A stretch of 64,000 nucleotides of DNA from CAVPTL01 sp963727235 (GTDB lineage Bacteria; Actinomycetota; Thermoleophilia; Gaiellales; JAICJC01): contig CAVSFZ010000005.1 of the NCBI GenBank assembly GCA_963727235.1, positions 62,001-126,000 on the forward strand, written 5' to 3'. Positions 23,843 through 32,494 of the stretch are shown in pieces. Every line of letters begins with the position of its first letter. Positions within the stretch are counted from its first letter, which is position 1. Position numbers and translations under genes: made by a program. Under the pieces are notes generated by a model. That model was given only the letters and a program-made list of their open reading frames with translations. It did no database searches and was not told the DNA's origin.

Positions 23843-25035
23843 GACTGCTCCAGGCGCTGGGTCAGGTCAGAGTCGAGTTCGGCCAGATACGGCCCGAGGT
23901 AGCGGGCCGCGAGCTTCCCAGGCGGCCACCACAGCGGCTGCTCGGCGACGGTTGAGGTCGGCCCCCGGCCGCCCTGCACCTCTGTCCTCAGGTAACGCGT
24001 ATCAGAGCCGGTCATGAGCAGCCCCCGAAGCACCGGCTGAAACGGCTCCGGCGTGATGTTCGCGCCGGCGGCGGCGGCGATCGTCTGGGCGGCGGCGACC
24101 GCCTGCTGCGCGGCGATGCCGCCTTGCTTGATCGGAAACGCCGTGGTGTCGCCGGCGGCGTAGACATCGTCCAATCCCTCCACCCGACCATGGGTGTCGG
24201 TGCGGATCAGGCGGTTGCCGTCGACGGGAATGCCGGGAATCCCGATCCCCCCAAGCTGGGGCATCGCCACCACCCGATCGGCGCGGATGCCCTCGCCGGG
24301 CAGCACCTCGAGCAGACCCTCGTGGAACCGCACGGGTGTGCGCCGCGGGTGAAACACGATCCCGCGGTCGGCCATCATTGCCATGATGGTGCGACCCGCT
24401 TCGGCCCCGAACGCTTCCAGCGGCGCCGCCTCGGGCGTGACCACGCCGATCTCCACGAACTCGCGGCGCATGTTGCCGTTGGGATAGCGGTAGATCCCGC
24501 CCTTCTCGGCGAGATACTGGCCGGTGAGGAGGCAGAGCTCATACAGGGGCAAGGCCCAGCCGAGGCTCGCCGGCAGCGCGAACATGAGCCGTGATGCTCG
24601 TCCCTCGCGGACGTCGGCCAGCACGCTGCTCATCCGATCGATGTCGCGGGGACCGCCAAAGGTGGTTGCGCCCGGGACGGCTTCGCGTGCGTCCGCCCCA
24701 CAGGCAATCACCAACGCCCCGTACTCCAACTCGTCGCCGCCCTCGAGGATCACGCGCCGGTTCTGAGTCTCCACCGATGCCAGCCTGCCCACCACCAGGC
24801 GGACGCCGAGATCATTGGCGATGCGAAACATGTCGAACCGGCGAACCGCGGCCTTGCCAAACGGCACGCCCACCGACGCCGGCGCGAACGTGAACCGGTC
24901 GCTCGCAGCGATCAGGGTCACGTCCACCAGGCCCTCTGCGAGGTCGCGGAGCGCGAGAGCTGTTTCCAGCGCAGCGATTCCGCCGCCCGCGATCACCACG
25001 TTCAGCGGACGCAAAGAGTTGTCGTTTGCCTGCAT
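23839..25035 (-). CDS. FAD/NAD(P)-dependent oxidoreductase (SQR/NDH-2-like)
   Basis: A 398-residue flavoprotein. It has the N-terminal dinucleotide motif VVIAGGGIAALETALAL, a second motif region around LVIACGADAREAVPG and the C-terminal FAD block DDVYAAGDTTAFPIKQGG. The layout resembles sulfide:quinone oxidoreductase and type II NADH dehydrogenase relatives. Only two cysteines are evident in the parts inspected, so a classical SQR with redox cysteines is doubtful. It is coupled by a 4-bp overlap to the diheme cytochrome c. ATG 25035 is preferred; an in-frame start at 25071 is the alternative. It diverges from the SulP transporter gene. Confidence 0.85.
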   Translation of the reverse strand: MQANDNSLRPLNVVIAGGGIAALETALALRDLAEGLVDVTLIAASDRFTFAPASVGVPFGKAAVRRFDMFRIANDLGVRLVVGRLASVETQNRRVILEGGDELEYGALVIACGADAREAVPGATTFGGPRDIDRMSSVLADVREGRASRLMFALPASLGWALPLYELCLLTGQYLAEKGGIYRYPNGNMRREFVEIGVVTPEAAPLEAFGAEAGRTIMAMMADRGIVFHPRRTPVRFHEGLLEVLPGEGIRADRVVAMPQLGGIGIPGIPVDGNRLIRTDTHGRVEGLDDVYAAGDTTAFPIKQGGIAAQQAVAAAQTIAAAAGANITPEPFQPVLRGLLMTGSDTRYLRTEVQGGRGPTSTVAEQPLWWPPGKLAARYLGPYLAELDSDLTQRLEQS

Positions 25036-25195
25036 GGATGACAGACTCGCACCATCCCGGGCGCGTGCCATCAGTGAATTCCCGGATCATGGGGTCGGGG
25101 TATCCGCATCGCGAATCGGCAGCCGATCACGCCCGCCACGCCGGCGAAATCCGTATGCTGGATTCTCTCAACCACCTCATGGAGTCGGAGTTTGC
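25036..25195. promoter_or_regulatory. divergent promoter region, FAD oxidoreductase / SulP
   Basis: A 160-bp region between divergent starts. It contains GTGAATTCCCGGATC near 25074, which only loosely resembles the island motif (GTAATTCCCC...). A GGAG stretch precedes the SulP GTG. No firm promoter elements were assigned. Confidence 0.3.
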
Positions 25196-26884
25196 GTGCT
25201 CGGCCGTGCGAGGTTTTCGGTACCGCTATTTGGGGGGATCCGGCCCGTCGATCGGGCCCGTATCCCGACGGAGGTGGTCGCCGGGATCACGCTGGCGTGC
25301 CTGGCGATTCCCGAGGTGATGGGCTACACCAAGATCGCCGGGATGCCGGTGATCACCGGGCTCTACACGATGCTGATCCCGACGGCGGTGTTCGCGATCA
25401 TGGGGTCGTCCCGTCATCTGGTGGTGGGTGCCGACTCGGCCACGGCGGCCATTCTGGCCGCAGGGCTGGCGGGGATGGCGGCAGAGGGATCGGCCGAGTA
25501 CGTCGCGCTGGCCGGGATGCTTGCCCTGCTCGCCGCGGGATTCCTGATCCTGGCCCGGATCGTCAGGCTCGGGTTTCTTGCCAACTTCCTCTCCCGCACG
25601 GTGCTGGTCGGGTTTCTGACCGGAGTCGGGATTCAGGTTGCCTGCGGTCAGGTTGGCGGAGCACTGGGTGTCCCCAGCGGCACCGGAGGGACGCTCCACA
25701 AGCTGTGGGGAACGTTGCAGAACATTGGCGAGACCAGCCTGCCGACCCTGGCGGTCTCCGTCAGCGTGATCGCGGTGATCCTCGGCGCGCGCGTGATCAG
25801 CCGCAGCATCCCGGGTCCGCTGATCGCGGTGGTCGGCGCGATCGTTGTCAGCTACTGGCTCGACCTCGCCTCGGACGGCGTCTCCGTGGTCGGGCCGGTG
25901 CCCGGCGGTCTACCGAGCTTCGGCCGGCCGGATGTGTCCCTCAGCCAGACCCGCGACCTGGTGATCACGGCGGTCTCGATCTTCATCGTCGTGCTCGCCC
26001 AGAGCGCTGCCACCTCGCGCGCCTACGCCGAGCGATACCGCGAGCCGTTTGACGAGAACGTCGACCTGATCGGCCTGGGCGCAGCCAACCTCGCGGCCGG
26101 GCTGTCGGGAGCATTCGTGGTCAACGGCAGCCCCACCAAAACCGAGATCGTGGACAGCGCCGGTGGCCGAAGCCAGCTTCCGGCGCTGGTGACGAGCGTG
26201 ATCGTTCTGATCGTGCTCGTGTTTCTGACAGGACCGTTGCAGTACATGCCCGAGGCGGTGCTGGCATCGGTGGTGCTGCTGATCGGCATCGAGCTCGTCG
26301 ACGTCCGCGGGATGGCCAGGATCTACCGGGCCCGCCTGGAGGAGTTCTGGGTCGCCGCCATCACCGCTGCCGTCGTCGTGGTTGCCGGTGTCGAGCAGGG
26401 GATCATCCTGGCGATGGTGCTCTCGGTCATCATTCACCTGCGCCATAGCTACGAGCCGCGCAACGGCGTGCTCACATCGATCGGGCTGCGGGCTTGGGCA
26501 CCGGTGCCCAAGCATGGGCCGGCACCGCAGCTCCTGCCCGGGCTGGTCCTCTATCGGTTCAACGCGAGCCTCTACTACGCCAACGCCAACCGGTTCGCTC
26601 AGGACGTGCGTGTGATCACGGCGCCCGCCGAGCCGCCGCTGATGACGCTGTGCATCGACGCGGCCGGCATCGACGATATCGACTACACGGGGATGGAGAC
26701 TCTCCGCGAGCTCATCACCCAGGCCCGCGGCGACGGTGTCACGGTGATCTTTGCCGAGGTGGCCGATAACGTGCGGACGCAGCTCGAACGGGCAGGCATC
26801 ATCGATCTGGTGGGCGCCGATGCGATCTACAACCGCATTCGCGAGGCGGTCGAGGCACACGGTGGCTCCACCACCACCCCTTGA
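25196..26884 (+). CDS. SulP-family anion transporter with STAS domain
   Basis: A 562-residue inner-membrane transporter. The N-terminal half starts with the SulP entry block TEVVAGITLACLAIPEVMGY and continues through about 11-12 hydrophobic segments. The motif VNGSPTKTEIVDSAGGRSQ is typical of the family. A C-terminal cytoplasmic STAS domain spans about 435-555. Family members carry sulfate, bicarbonate or other anions; which one applies is not readable here. GTG 25196 is chosen because SulP similarity begins shortly after it and GGAG lies upstream; the frame is open much further 5' without similarity. It diverges from the FAD-cytochrome operon. Confidence 0.9.
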   Translation: MLGRARFSVPLFGGIRPVDRARIPTEVVAGITLACLAIPEVMGYTKIAGMPVITGLYTMLIPTAVFAIMGSSRHLVVGADSATAAILAAGLAGMAAEGSAEYVALAGMLALLAAGFLILARIVRLGFLANFLSRTVLVGFLTGVGIQVACGQVGGALGVPSGTGGTLHKLWGTLQNIGETSLPTLAVSVSVIAVILGARVISRSIPGPLIAVVGAIVVSYWLDLASDGVSVVGPVPGGLPSFGRPDVSLSQTRDLVITAVSIFIVVLAQSAATSRAYAERYREPFDENVDLIGLGAANLAAGLSGAFVVNGSPTKTEIVDSAGGRSQLPALVTSVIVLIVLVFLTGPLQYMPEAVLASVVLLIGIELVDVRGMARIYRARLEEFWVAAITAAVVVVAGVEQGIILAMVLSVIIHLRHSYEPRNGVLTSIGLRAWAPVPKHGPAPQLLPGLVLYRFNASLYYANANRFAQDVRVITAPAEPPLMTLCIDAAGIDDIDYTGMETLRELITQARGDGVTVIFAEVADNVRTQLERAGIIDLVGADAIYNRIREAVEAHGGSTTTP

Positions 26885-26897
26885 CCCCGCGCAGCGA

Positions 26898-27899
26898 TTA
26901 CCGAAGTACCCACAGGACGAACGCTGCGTAGCTGAGGATGACGACCCAGCCACCGAAGCGGTGAAGACCGCCGCGCAGCCACAGCAGACCGACGGTGACG
27001 ATGGTCATCACCAGAAACCACCACCCTGTCATGGTGGCGTCATGGGAGACATTTCCGAGGCCGAGGATGGCCGCGGGTAGGCAGAGCCCTGCGAGGATGT
27101 TGGCGCTGTTGGAGTTGAACGTCTCGGCGACCACCGCTGCCCCGCGCCCGTGCCGGCTCAGCCGAATCGCGGCGACCGAGTTCGGGATGCTCGTGAGCAT
27201 CGCCAGGATCAGGGTGCCCGAGACAACCGGCGATATGCCCCAGCGATCTCCCAAGTGCTGGGCGGCCTCGACCATCCCGACACTGGCTGCGACCACCAGT
27301 CCGAGCGCGGGGAGCAGCAGCGCGAGATCGATCCCGCGGGCGGGCGGTTCGTGGTGGTCGGGGGCGGCATCCCGCTCCTCCTCGGCCACCGCCAGCGCCA
27401 GCCGGTGTCGCAGCTTCGAACGCGGGGCACCTCGTTCGAGGCTCGCGGGGTCGATCGAACTCAGCCACAGGTAGGGCACAACGATGGCCACCACCAGCAC
27501 GAGTGCCAGCCACGCGTTGAGCGGGACGGCGATCAGTGCCACCGCGACCGTCGCAATCAGGATTGCGGGGATGCCTTCCACCAGCGCGCCACCGCGGCCG
27601 ACCCGGATCGCGCCGGTGATCAAGGCGCTTATGCCGAGCAGGCCGGCGAGGTTGAAGACGTTCGAGCCCAGCACGACCCCGACGCCGATGTCCGTCTGAT
27701 GAGTGAGCACGGCCACCGCGGCGGTCGAGATCTCAGGGGAGTCAGCGCCGAGCGCCGTCAGCACCCCGGTGATCGCGTCGGTACACCCCAGCCGGCTACC
27801 AACCCGATCCAGAATCCGCGCGAGCATGAGACTCGACACCAGAGCGACCGCCAGGCTGACAAGAAACGTTGCGATCCACAAAGCCACCATCGAGGCCAC
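26898..27899 (-). CDS. CaCA-type cation exchanger (Na+/Ca2+ or Ca2+/H+ antiporter-like)
   Basis: A 333-residue membrane protein with about ten hydrophobic segments and two inverted alpha repeats. The alpha-1 region contains TALGADSPEISTAAVAV and GSNVFN; the alpha-2 region contains LTSIPNSVAAIRLSRHG and NSNSANILAG. The membrane halves are split by a charged loop around 155-195. Motifs suggest the YrbG/CaCA superfamily; the ion pair is inferred. It converges on the SulP gene with a 13-bp gap. Confidence 0.85.
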   Translation of the reverse strand: MASMVALWIATFLVSLAVALVSSLMLARILDRVGSRLGCTDAITGVLTALGADSPEISTAAVAVLTHQTDIGVGVVLGSNVFNLAGLLGISALITGAIRVGRGGALVEGIPAILIATVAVALIAVPLNAWLALVLVVAIVVPYLWLSSIDPASLERGAPRSKLRHRLALAVAEEERDAAPDHHEPPARGIDLALLLPALGLVVAASVGMVEAAQHLGDRWGISPVVSGTLILAMLTSIPNSVAAIRLSRHGRGAAVVAETFNSNSANILAGLCLPAAILGLGNVSHDATMTGWWFLVMTIVTVGLLWLRGGLHRFGGWVVILSYAAFVLWVLR

Positions 27900-27962
27900 G
27901 CTACCCTGAAAGCGTGCCCGCGGGCTGCCGCCGCTCGCCCGCGCTACCCCAACCGACCCCGT

Positions 27963-28658
27963 CTACCGCTGGTGGATCGTGTGGGGCCGTTCGCCGGGCC
28001 GGCGATTCGTGAATCCGTCCTCTTCGGCCAGGATGTCCCGCGCCTGGTGCAGTCTGCGTGCCAGCACCCGGCCGGCGTCACCGTTCGCGGCGAGCGGGTG
28101 CGGCGTACCCTCGGTGATGCGTTCGAGCAGGATCAACGCCCGGGGGTCAACCTCGGTTTGCTCGACCCGGTCGGCTATCACTGCGAGCAGGCTCCGTTCG
28201 TCGAGCATCGCTCTCCGCTCGGCTGGGTCGAGCTGCGAGACGAGTCGTGGAGGTGCGCCGGGTGTCCGTGGCTCCGCGGCCTTCTCAGCGCTCTCGAGAT
28301 CCCGGCGGAGAGCCTCCGCAAGCTTTCGCCGTGATCCAGGCGACCGGATCGCTGCCAGCCGTCCGTTCACAGCGGAGGCCACCACCGCGCCTTCCTCCTC
28401 AGGAGATACTCCGCAAAGGATCAGGTCATCCACACGCGAGCTGACGTCGCGGTTGCGCGTCCAGTAAACAGCCGCGAGGAGCGTCGATGCCACCAGCCCG
28501 AGCACCAGCGCGAGCGTCGGGAACGATCCCGAAGACGTCGGTCGGGCCAGCCACCACACGGCGCAGCCGACGGTGAGCAGACCCATGACACCGGCCTGCC
28601 ACGCCACCCGGCGTCGGCCCACCAGCGCATCCCGCAGGTCGACGCTCGATCCCTTCAT
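27963..28658 (-). CDS. membrane-anchored hypothetical protein
   Basis: A 231-residue protein. Two membrane helices near the N-terminus (about 18-38 and 46-65) are followed by a 160-residue cytoplasmic, charged, mostly helical region (residues EEEGAVVASAVNGRLAAI and LAEALRRDLESAEKAA are examples). No family is recognised. Its likely -10 TATAGC on the minus strand (28703-28708) directly abuts the left palindrome of the divergent MarR gene, so it is probably controlled by that regulator. Confidence 0.75.
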   Translation of the reverse strand: MKGSSVDLRDALVGRRRVAWQAGVMGLLTVGCAVWWLARPTSSGSFPTLALVLGLVASTLLAAVYWTRNRDVSSRVDDLILCGVSPEEEGAVVASAVNGRLAAIRSPGSRRKLAEALRRDLESAEKAAEPRTPGAPPRLVSQLDPAERRAMLDERSLLAVIADRVEQTEVDPRALILLERITEGTPHPLAANGDAGRVLARRLHQARDILAEEDGFTNRRPGERPHTIHQR

Positions 28659-28708
28659 GATCAGATTGATGCCCTTGCGGTTCGTGGTTCTGCCTTCCCT
28701 GGCTATAC

Positions 28709-28752
28709 ACCGTAGTACGGTCTATTCGAAGAGTATCGTACTACGGTACGAT
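28709..28752. promoter_or_regulatory. double palindromic operator for the MarR regulator
   Basis: Two dyads lie between divergent genes. The left one, ACCGTAGTACGGT (28709-28721), is a 13-bp palindrome with a single central base. The right one (28735-28752) has 7-bp arms ATCGTAC and GTACGAT around TACG. The arms of the two also form an 11-bp inverted repeat (28709-28719 and 28737-28747) centred on TTCGAA. The right dyad contains the marR -10 TACGAT (28747-28752) and the left one abuts the divergent -10, so binding could repress both genes. Confidence 0.7.
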
Positions 28753-28759
28753 TTGCCAG

Positions 28760-29185
28760 ATGCCGGACGACCCGAGCCCACCGCTGGACGACAGCGAGAT
28801 CCTCGCAGTCACACGCTTCCGCTTTGCGCTGCGACGATTCGAGCAACACACCGACGCGCTGGTGCGTGGGTGCCGACTTACCCCTCAGCGCTACATGCTG
28901 CTGCTCGCAGTCCGATCTGCACAGGTGACGGTCGGCTACGCGACCGTGTCAACGATCTCCCGCGAGCTGCTGATGCCACAGACGACCGTGACTGATCTCG
29001 TCGCCCGAGCGGCGGATGCCGGGCTGATCACCAAGGACGGCGACAGTAAAGACGCACGAATCGTCCGGATCACGATCACCGACGAGGGCGATCGCCGCCT
29101 TGCCTGCGCGATCCGCAGCCTCGCCGGCGATCGGGCGAATCTCCGTCAGGCGCTGCTCGAGGCAACTCGGCGCCATCCGGCGTGA
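28760..29185 (+). CDS. MarR-family transcriptional regulator
   Basis: A 141-residue winged-helix repressor-like protein. After a short acidic N-terminus come the dimerisation helices (FRFALRRFEQHTDALV), the helix-turn-helix around 70-95 (TISRELLMPQTTVTDLVARA) and the wing (TKDGDSKDARIVRITITDEG), which has the usual D-R wing pattern. Its ATG lies 7 bases after a TACGAT -10-like hexamer and has no Shine-Dalgarno, so a leaderless transcript is likely. Autoregulation through the overlapping dyads and control of the divergent membrane protein are inferred. The ligand is unknown. Confidence 0.92.
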   Translation: MPDDPSPPLDDSEILAVTRFRFALRRFEQHTDALVRGCRLTPQRYMLLLAVRSAQVTVGYATVSTISRELLMPQTTVTDLVARAADAGLITKDGDSKDARIVRITITDEGDRRLACAIRSLAGDRANLRQALLEATRRHPA

Positions 29186-29218
29186 GCAACTCGGCCGTGC
29201 CGCGACAGAGGAAGAAAA

Positions 29219-29291
29219 AGCGGACGACGGGGGTCGAACCCGCGACCTTTGGCTTGGGAAGCCAACGCTCTACCAACTGAGCTACGTCCGC
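29219..29291 (-). tRNA. tRNA-Gly (anticodon CCC)
   Basis: A 73-nt cloverleaf on the minus strand. The acceptor stem GCGGACG pairs with CGTCCGC and the D-arm is GCTC/GAGC. The anticodon stem TTGGC/GCCAA closes the loop TTCCCAA (anticodon CCC), and the T-arm is GCGGG-TTCGACC-CCCGT. CCA is not encoded. It is convergent with the MarR gene, 33 bp away. Confidence 0.95.
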
Positions 29292-29388
29292 ACAAGACAC
29301 CACCGAAACGGCGTGGTTACGCGCCACGAACTATACCGAGCTTGGGCGCGGCGATGACTCCAAACAGCGTGGGCCGTGCCCCGAGCTG

Positions 29389-30870
29389 CTACCAACCGCC
29401 TTCCGCGCGCCGGTCGTAGCGGACGTCGCTGTCGCCGAGGTCAAACACCAACAGCTTCGGCTCGGTGAACTTGTCGAGGAACCACTGCGAGAGCTCACGC
29501 CCAACCCCGCTCTTGCCGGCTCCGCCGAAGGGCGCGAGCTGGTCCCAGTAGTTGCTGGTCTCGTTGATGTTCACGCTCCCGTGCTGCAGCGCCTCTCCGA
29601 CTCTCCAGGCGGTCGCGAGGTCGCGAGTCCAGAGTGAGGCGATCAGGCCGAGATCACTCGAGTTGGCGATCTCCACCGCCTCGGCTGCCGACGTGACCTT
29701 GAGGATCGGCGCGACCGGCCCGAAGGTCTCCTCCTGGGCGATGCGCATGTTCGGGGTCACCCCTGTGAGGATGGTGGGCGGGTAGAACAGCCCGTCCGGC
29801 TCGCCGTACTGCTCGATCTCGGCACCTTGGCGGACCGCGTCCTCGACGTGGTCGACCACGCGCTTGAGGGTGTCCTCGTTGCGCAGCGGGCCCATGTCGG
29901 TGCTCTCGTCCGCCGGATCGCCGGTTCGCATCTGGCTTGCCCGGGCCTTGAGTTTTTGCACGAACTCGTCGTGAACGTCCTCGTGCACCAGCAGTCGTTC
30001 AGCGGAGGTGCACACCTGGCCGGCGTAGTAGTAACAACCGTTGATCGCTCCCTCGACAGCGGCGTCGATATCCGCATCGGGCAGGATGATGAACGGGCCG
30101 TCACCGCCAAGCTCGAGCAGGTGCGGCTTGAGCGCCGCCGCCTGGGCGATGCGCTCGCCGGTCTTGGTTGACCCGGTGAAGAACACTCCGTCAACGTCGT
30201 CGTGCTCGACCACCGCGGCACCGACATCGCCAAAGCCGTGGACGACGTTTAGCACTCCCGGCGGCAGACCCGCCTCGCTCACGATCTCGGCGAGCAGACT
30301 GCAGCTGATCGGGGCATACTCCGACGGCTTCCAAACGACCGTATTCCCCGCGGCGATGATGTGGGCGAGAGCGATCGAGGCGATGTCGGTGGGGAAGTTG
30401 TACGGCGTGATCACCCCGACAACGCCGAGCGGTCGGTGGGTGAGCACGATCCGCTTGTTGTTGGTCTGCTCCTGAGTGGACGGAAACGACAGGCCGCGGT
30501 AGCGGAGCACCTCTTCGCCGGCCTTCTGCCATGCCGGAGCGGAGTACTCGTGCACCTCCTCACGGGCCTCGGCGACAGTCTTTCCAATCTCCATGATCAG
30601 AACCTGGGCGACCTCTTCAGCGCGTTCGGCAAAGTGCGCATGAACCCGGCGGAGAGTCTTGACCCGCTCGATCACCGGTGTGCCGGCCCAATCCGGCTGA
30701 GCCGCGCGAGCCGCTGCGACAGCGATGTCAACGTCCTGCGGGCCGCAGCGTGCGACCTCCCCAAGCAGCTCGCCGGACTGCGGGGAGTGAACCGGGAAGC
30801 TGCCCGCCTGTCCCTCGTGGTGGCGGCCACCGATGAGCGCGTTGGTCGGCGGATGCTGAGTGATGCTCAT
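29389..30870 (-). CDS. NAD(P)-dependent aldehyde dehydrogenase
   Basis: A 493-residue ALDH-superfamily enzyme oxidising an aldehyde to the acid. Catalytic Cys287 lies in AGQVCTSAERL, general base Glu253 in LLELGGDGP, oxyanion Asn158 in TPYNFP, and the cofactor motif FTGSTKTGERIA near 231. It resembles the succinate-semialdehyde/glyceraldehyde-3-phosphate (non-phosphorylating) branch, but specificity cannot be fixed by eye. ATG 30870 follows a G-rich ribosome site; a start 20 codons upstream is possible. It stands alone. Confidence 0.92.
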   Translation of the reverse strand: MSITQHPPTNALIGGRHHEGQAGSFPVHSPQSGELLGEVARCGPQDVDIAVAAARAAQPDWAGTPVIERVKTLRRVHAHFAERAEEVAQVLIMEIGKTVAEAREEVHEYSAPAWQKAGEEVLRYRGLSFPSTQEQTNNKRIVLTHRPLGVVGVITPYNFPTDIASIALAHIIAAGNTVVWKPSEYAPISCSLLAEIVSEAGLPPGVLNVVHGFGDVGAAVVEHDDVDGVFFTGSTKTGERIAQAAALKPHLLELGGDGPFIILPDADIDAAVEGAINGCYYYAGQVCTSAERLLVHEDVHDEFVQKLKARASQMRTGDPADESTDMGPLRNEDTLKRVVDHVEDAVRQGAEIEQYGEPDGLFYPPTILTGVTPNMRIAQEETFGPVAPILKVTSAAEAVEIANSSDLGLIASLWTRDLATAWRVGEALQHGSVNINETSNYWDQLAPFGGAGKSGVGRELSQWFLDKFTEPKLLVFDLGDSDVRYDRRAEGGW

Positions 30871-30970
30871 TCGTGCTCCCCCTTCGGTCTGGCTGATGCC
30901 ATCACCATACAGCCACCGCGCCTCTCGCACCCCAAAACCACGACCGAGCCCAGCGCGCGATCATACGACC

Positions 30971-31249
30971 ATGGCACGACTCGAAAAGGCGCGCTGGTGG
31001 ACGGTCCGGCGCGTCTCCAGCCGCAAGCCGGCCACCTACCGTTGCCCTCTGTGCGGCTATCAGCTGCACGCGATGAGCGACCACGTGCTGATCGCGCCCG
31101 AGGGTGACACCGATCGCAGGCGCCACGCCCACCGAGAGTGTGTGGACGCCGCCCGTGCGCAGGGACGGCTGCCGTCGCGCAGCGAATGGGAACGCACGCA
31201 GCCGCGTCCACCATCTGTGTGGCAGCGGCTGCGGGACCGGCTGCCGTAA
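30971..31249 (+). CDS. small zinc-finger-like protein (CPxCG...HA-C)
   Basis: A 92-residue basic protein. A zinc-ribbon-like knuckle YRCPLCGYQLHAMSDH is followed by VLIAPEGDTDRRRHAH and REC, giving Cys-Cys-His/Cys candidates. The N-terminus MARLEKARWWTVRRV is basic. The CPxCG, H-V-IAPE and HA elements recur in the 111-residue protein at 40034-40369, so the two belong to one loose family. I know similar actinobacterial hypothetical proteins but no function. The ATG at 30971 is chosen over a longer frame because similarity starts there. Confidence 0.75.
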   Translation: MARLEKARWWTVRRVSSRKPATYRCPLCGYQLHAMSDHVLIAPEGDTDRRRHAHRECVDAARAQGRLPSRSEWERTQPRPPSVWQRLRDRLP

Positions 31250-31301
31250 CCCGCGGGGTATCCCCGATGCCACCTCGCCCCGGCCGTCCTACCGTGGGCG
31301 T

Positions 31302-31934
31302 ATGCAAACCATCGCCACCCACACCCTCCCCAACGCCACCACCGAGCTGGCCCGGCGCACTCTTGGATCGCTGCCCGACACCGCCACCGCATGCCTGATC
31401 GCCGTCAAGGCGCTGATCATGGTCACGACGCTGACAGCGCTCGCGGTGCCGGCGATGCACGAGTTCAGCGGCGAGGCGATGTCTGGGCGAGTGCTGGTCT
31501 ACACGGTCGCGGTGTTCCTGCTCCCCGCAGCCTGGTCGGTGCGCGGCCGGCGCGCATATCCGATCGCCGCCGACTCCTGCCTGATGGTGCCGCTGCTGTT
31601 CGATCTGGCCGGGAACAGCCTGCACCTGTACGCGCGGTTCGACCACTACGACAAGGCCGCCCACCTGGTCGGCCTGACGCTCTCGGCGATGTTCGCCGCG
31701 GCGCTGCTTCGCTCGTACGTGGACGGGCGGATCGCGCTGGCGGCGGTCGCGATCGCCGGAGGTCTCTTCATCGGGATCGCCATCGAGATGTTCGAGTTCG
31801 CGATCTTCAAGCATCCGCAGGCGACCGGCCTGGGCGCATATCGAGATGTGATCGGAGACCTGACCATGGACATGCTCGGCGCGGTGATCGCCGCCGGAAT
31901 TATCCTGGTCGGCCGAGGCCCAACCCGACCCTAG
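31302..31934 (+). CDS. polytopic membrane protein (DUF2238/YjdF-like)
   Basis: A 210-residue integral membrane protein with about five helices. A central stretch YARFDHYDKAAHLVGLTLSA and a later GIAIEMFEFAIFKHP provide conserved-looking charged residues in or near helices, as in DUF2238/VanZ-like proteins; this family assignment is tentative. A TACCGT hexamer lies 6 bases before the ATG, suggesting leaderless transcription. It overlaps the convergent lipoprotein gene by 4 bp. Confidence 0.75.
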   Translation: MQTIATHTLPNATTELARRTLGSLPDTATACLIAVKALIMVTTLTALAVPAMHEFSGEAMSGRVLVYTVAVFLLPAAWSVRGRRAYPIAADSCLMVPLLFDLAGNSLHLYARFDHYDKAAHLVGLTLSAMFAAALLRSYVDGRIALAAVAIAGGLFIGIAIEMFEFAIFKHPQATGLGAYRDVIGDLTMDMLGAVIAAGIILVGRGPTRP

Positions 31935-32443
31935 ATCAGCGCCTCACACGAATCGACCCGGCCCCAGCGCAGGTTGACGATGCCGCGATCGGCCAGCGCG
32001 GCGTCGACCGCCCCCAGCTCGACCTGGATCCTCCAGTAGGCATCGCGAACCGACACCTTCGAGTCGCGGGCGATGTCGTACGCCCGTTGCACGTGAACCG
32101 TCGCGGTCTCCACCACGGCGTTGAGCTCGCGGCTGAGTCTGCGCGAGTCGGGCACCGGCGGCGGCCCCGCATCCCTTACAGCTGTCCTCAGGCCCCTATC
32201 GGCGGCCGCTCCGGGGCGCAGGGCGTTGATCATCGTGCGCCGCGTGAGCCGGCCGTCATCCATCAGACCTTTCAACAGCCCTGCGTTTTGGCCCGACGAC
32301 TGCGCGGACGACCACGTCACGAGCGCACTGCACACCTTGTCGGCCCAGCGCTCGTCGGCCGGCCGGTTATCCGCGGTCGGATTGCTGCACGCAACCGCAA
32401 CCACGACGAGGGTGGTGACTGCAACGAGATGAACGCGGCTCAC
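31931..32443 (-). CDS. putative lipoprotein, unknown function
   Basis: A 170-residue exported protein. A short hydrophobic signal (HLVAVTTLVVVAVACS) ends in a lipobox-like VAC-S with Cys19 as the probable lipid-modified residue. The mature part is helical (SALVTWSSAQSSGQNAGLLKGL, ELNAVVETATVHVQRAYDIA) with no recognised domain. GTG start at 32443. It presumably sits on the outer face of the cytoplasmic membrane. Confidence 0.75.
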   Translation of the reverse strand: MSRVHLVAVTTLVVVAVACSNPTADNRPADERWADKVCSALVTWSSAQSSGQNAGLLKGLMDDGRLTRRTMINALRPGAAADRGLRTAVRDAGPPPVPDSRRLSRELNAVVETATVHVQRAYDIARDSKVSVRDAYWRIQVELGAVDAALADRGIVNLRWGRVDSCEALI

Positions 32444-32494
32444 ACTCCCAATCTACGGCCGAACCATGTAGCCCGTGTGAATTGTGGCTTGGGC

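Noticed and set aside
25074..25089. GTGAATTCCCGGATC in the SulP/FAD divergent region as a fourth motif copy.
   Set aside because: Alignment needs an indel and several mismatches; too weak to count.
29076..29327. Minus-strand open frame across the tRNA-Gly region resembling a short protein with a DVAQLVERW-like stretch.
   Set aside because: That peptide is the typical mistranslation of a tRNA gene; the tRNA folds fully and accounts for the sequence.
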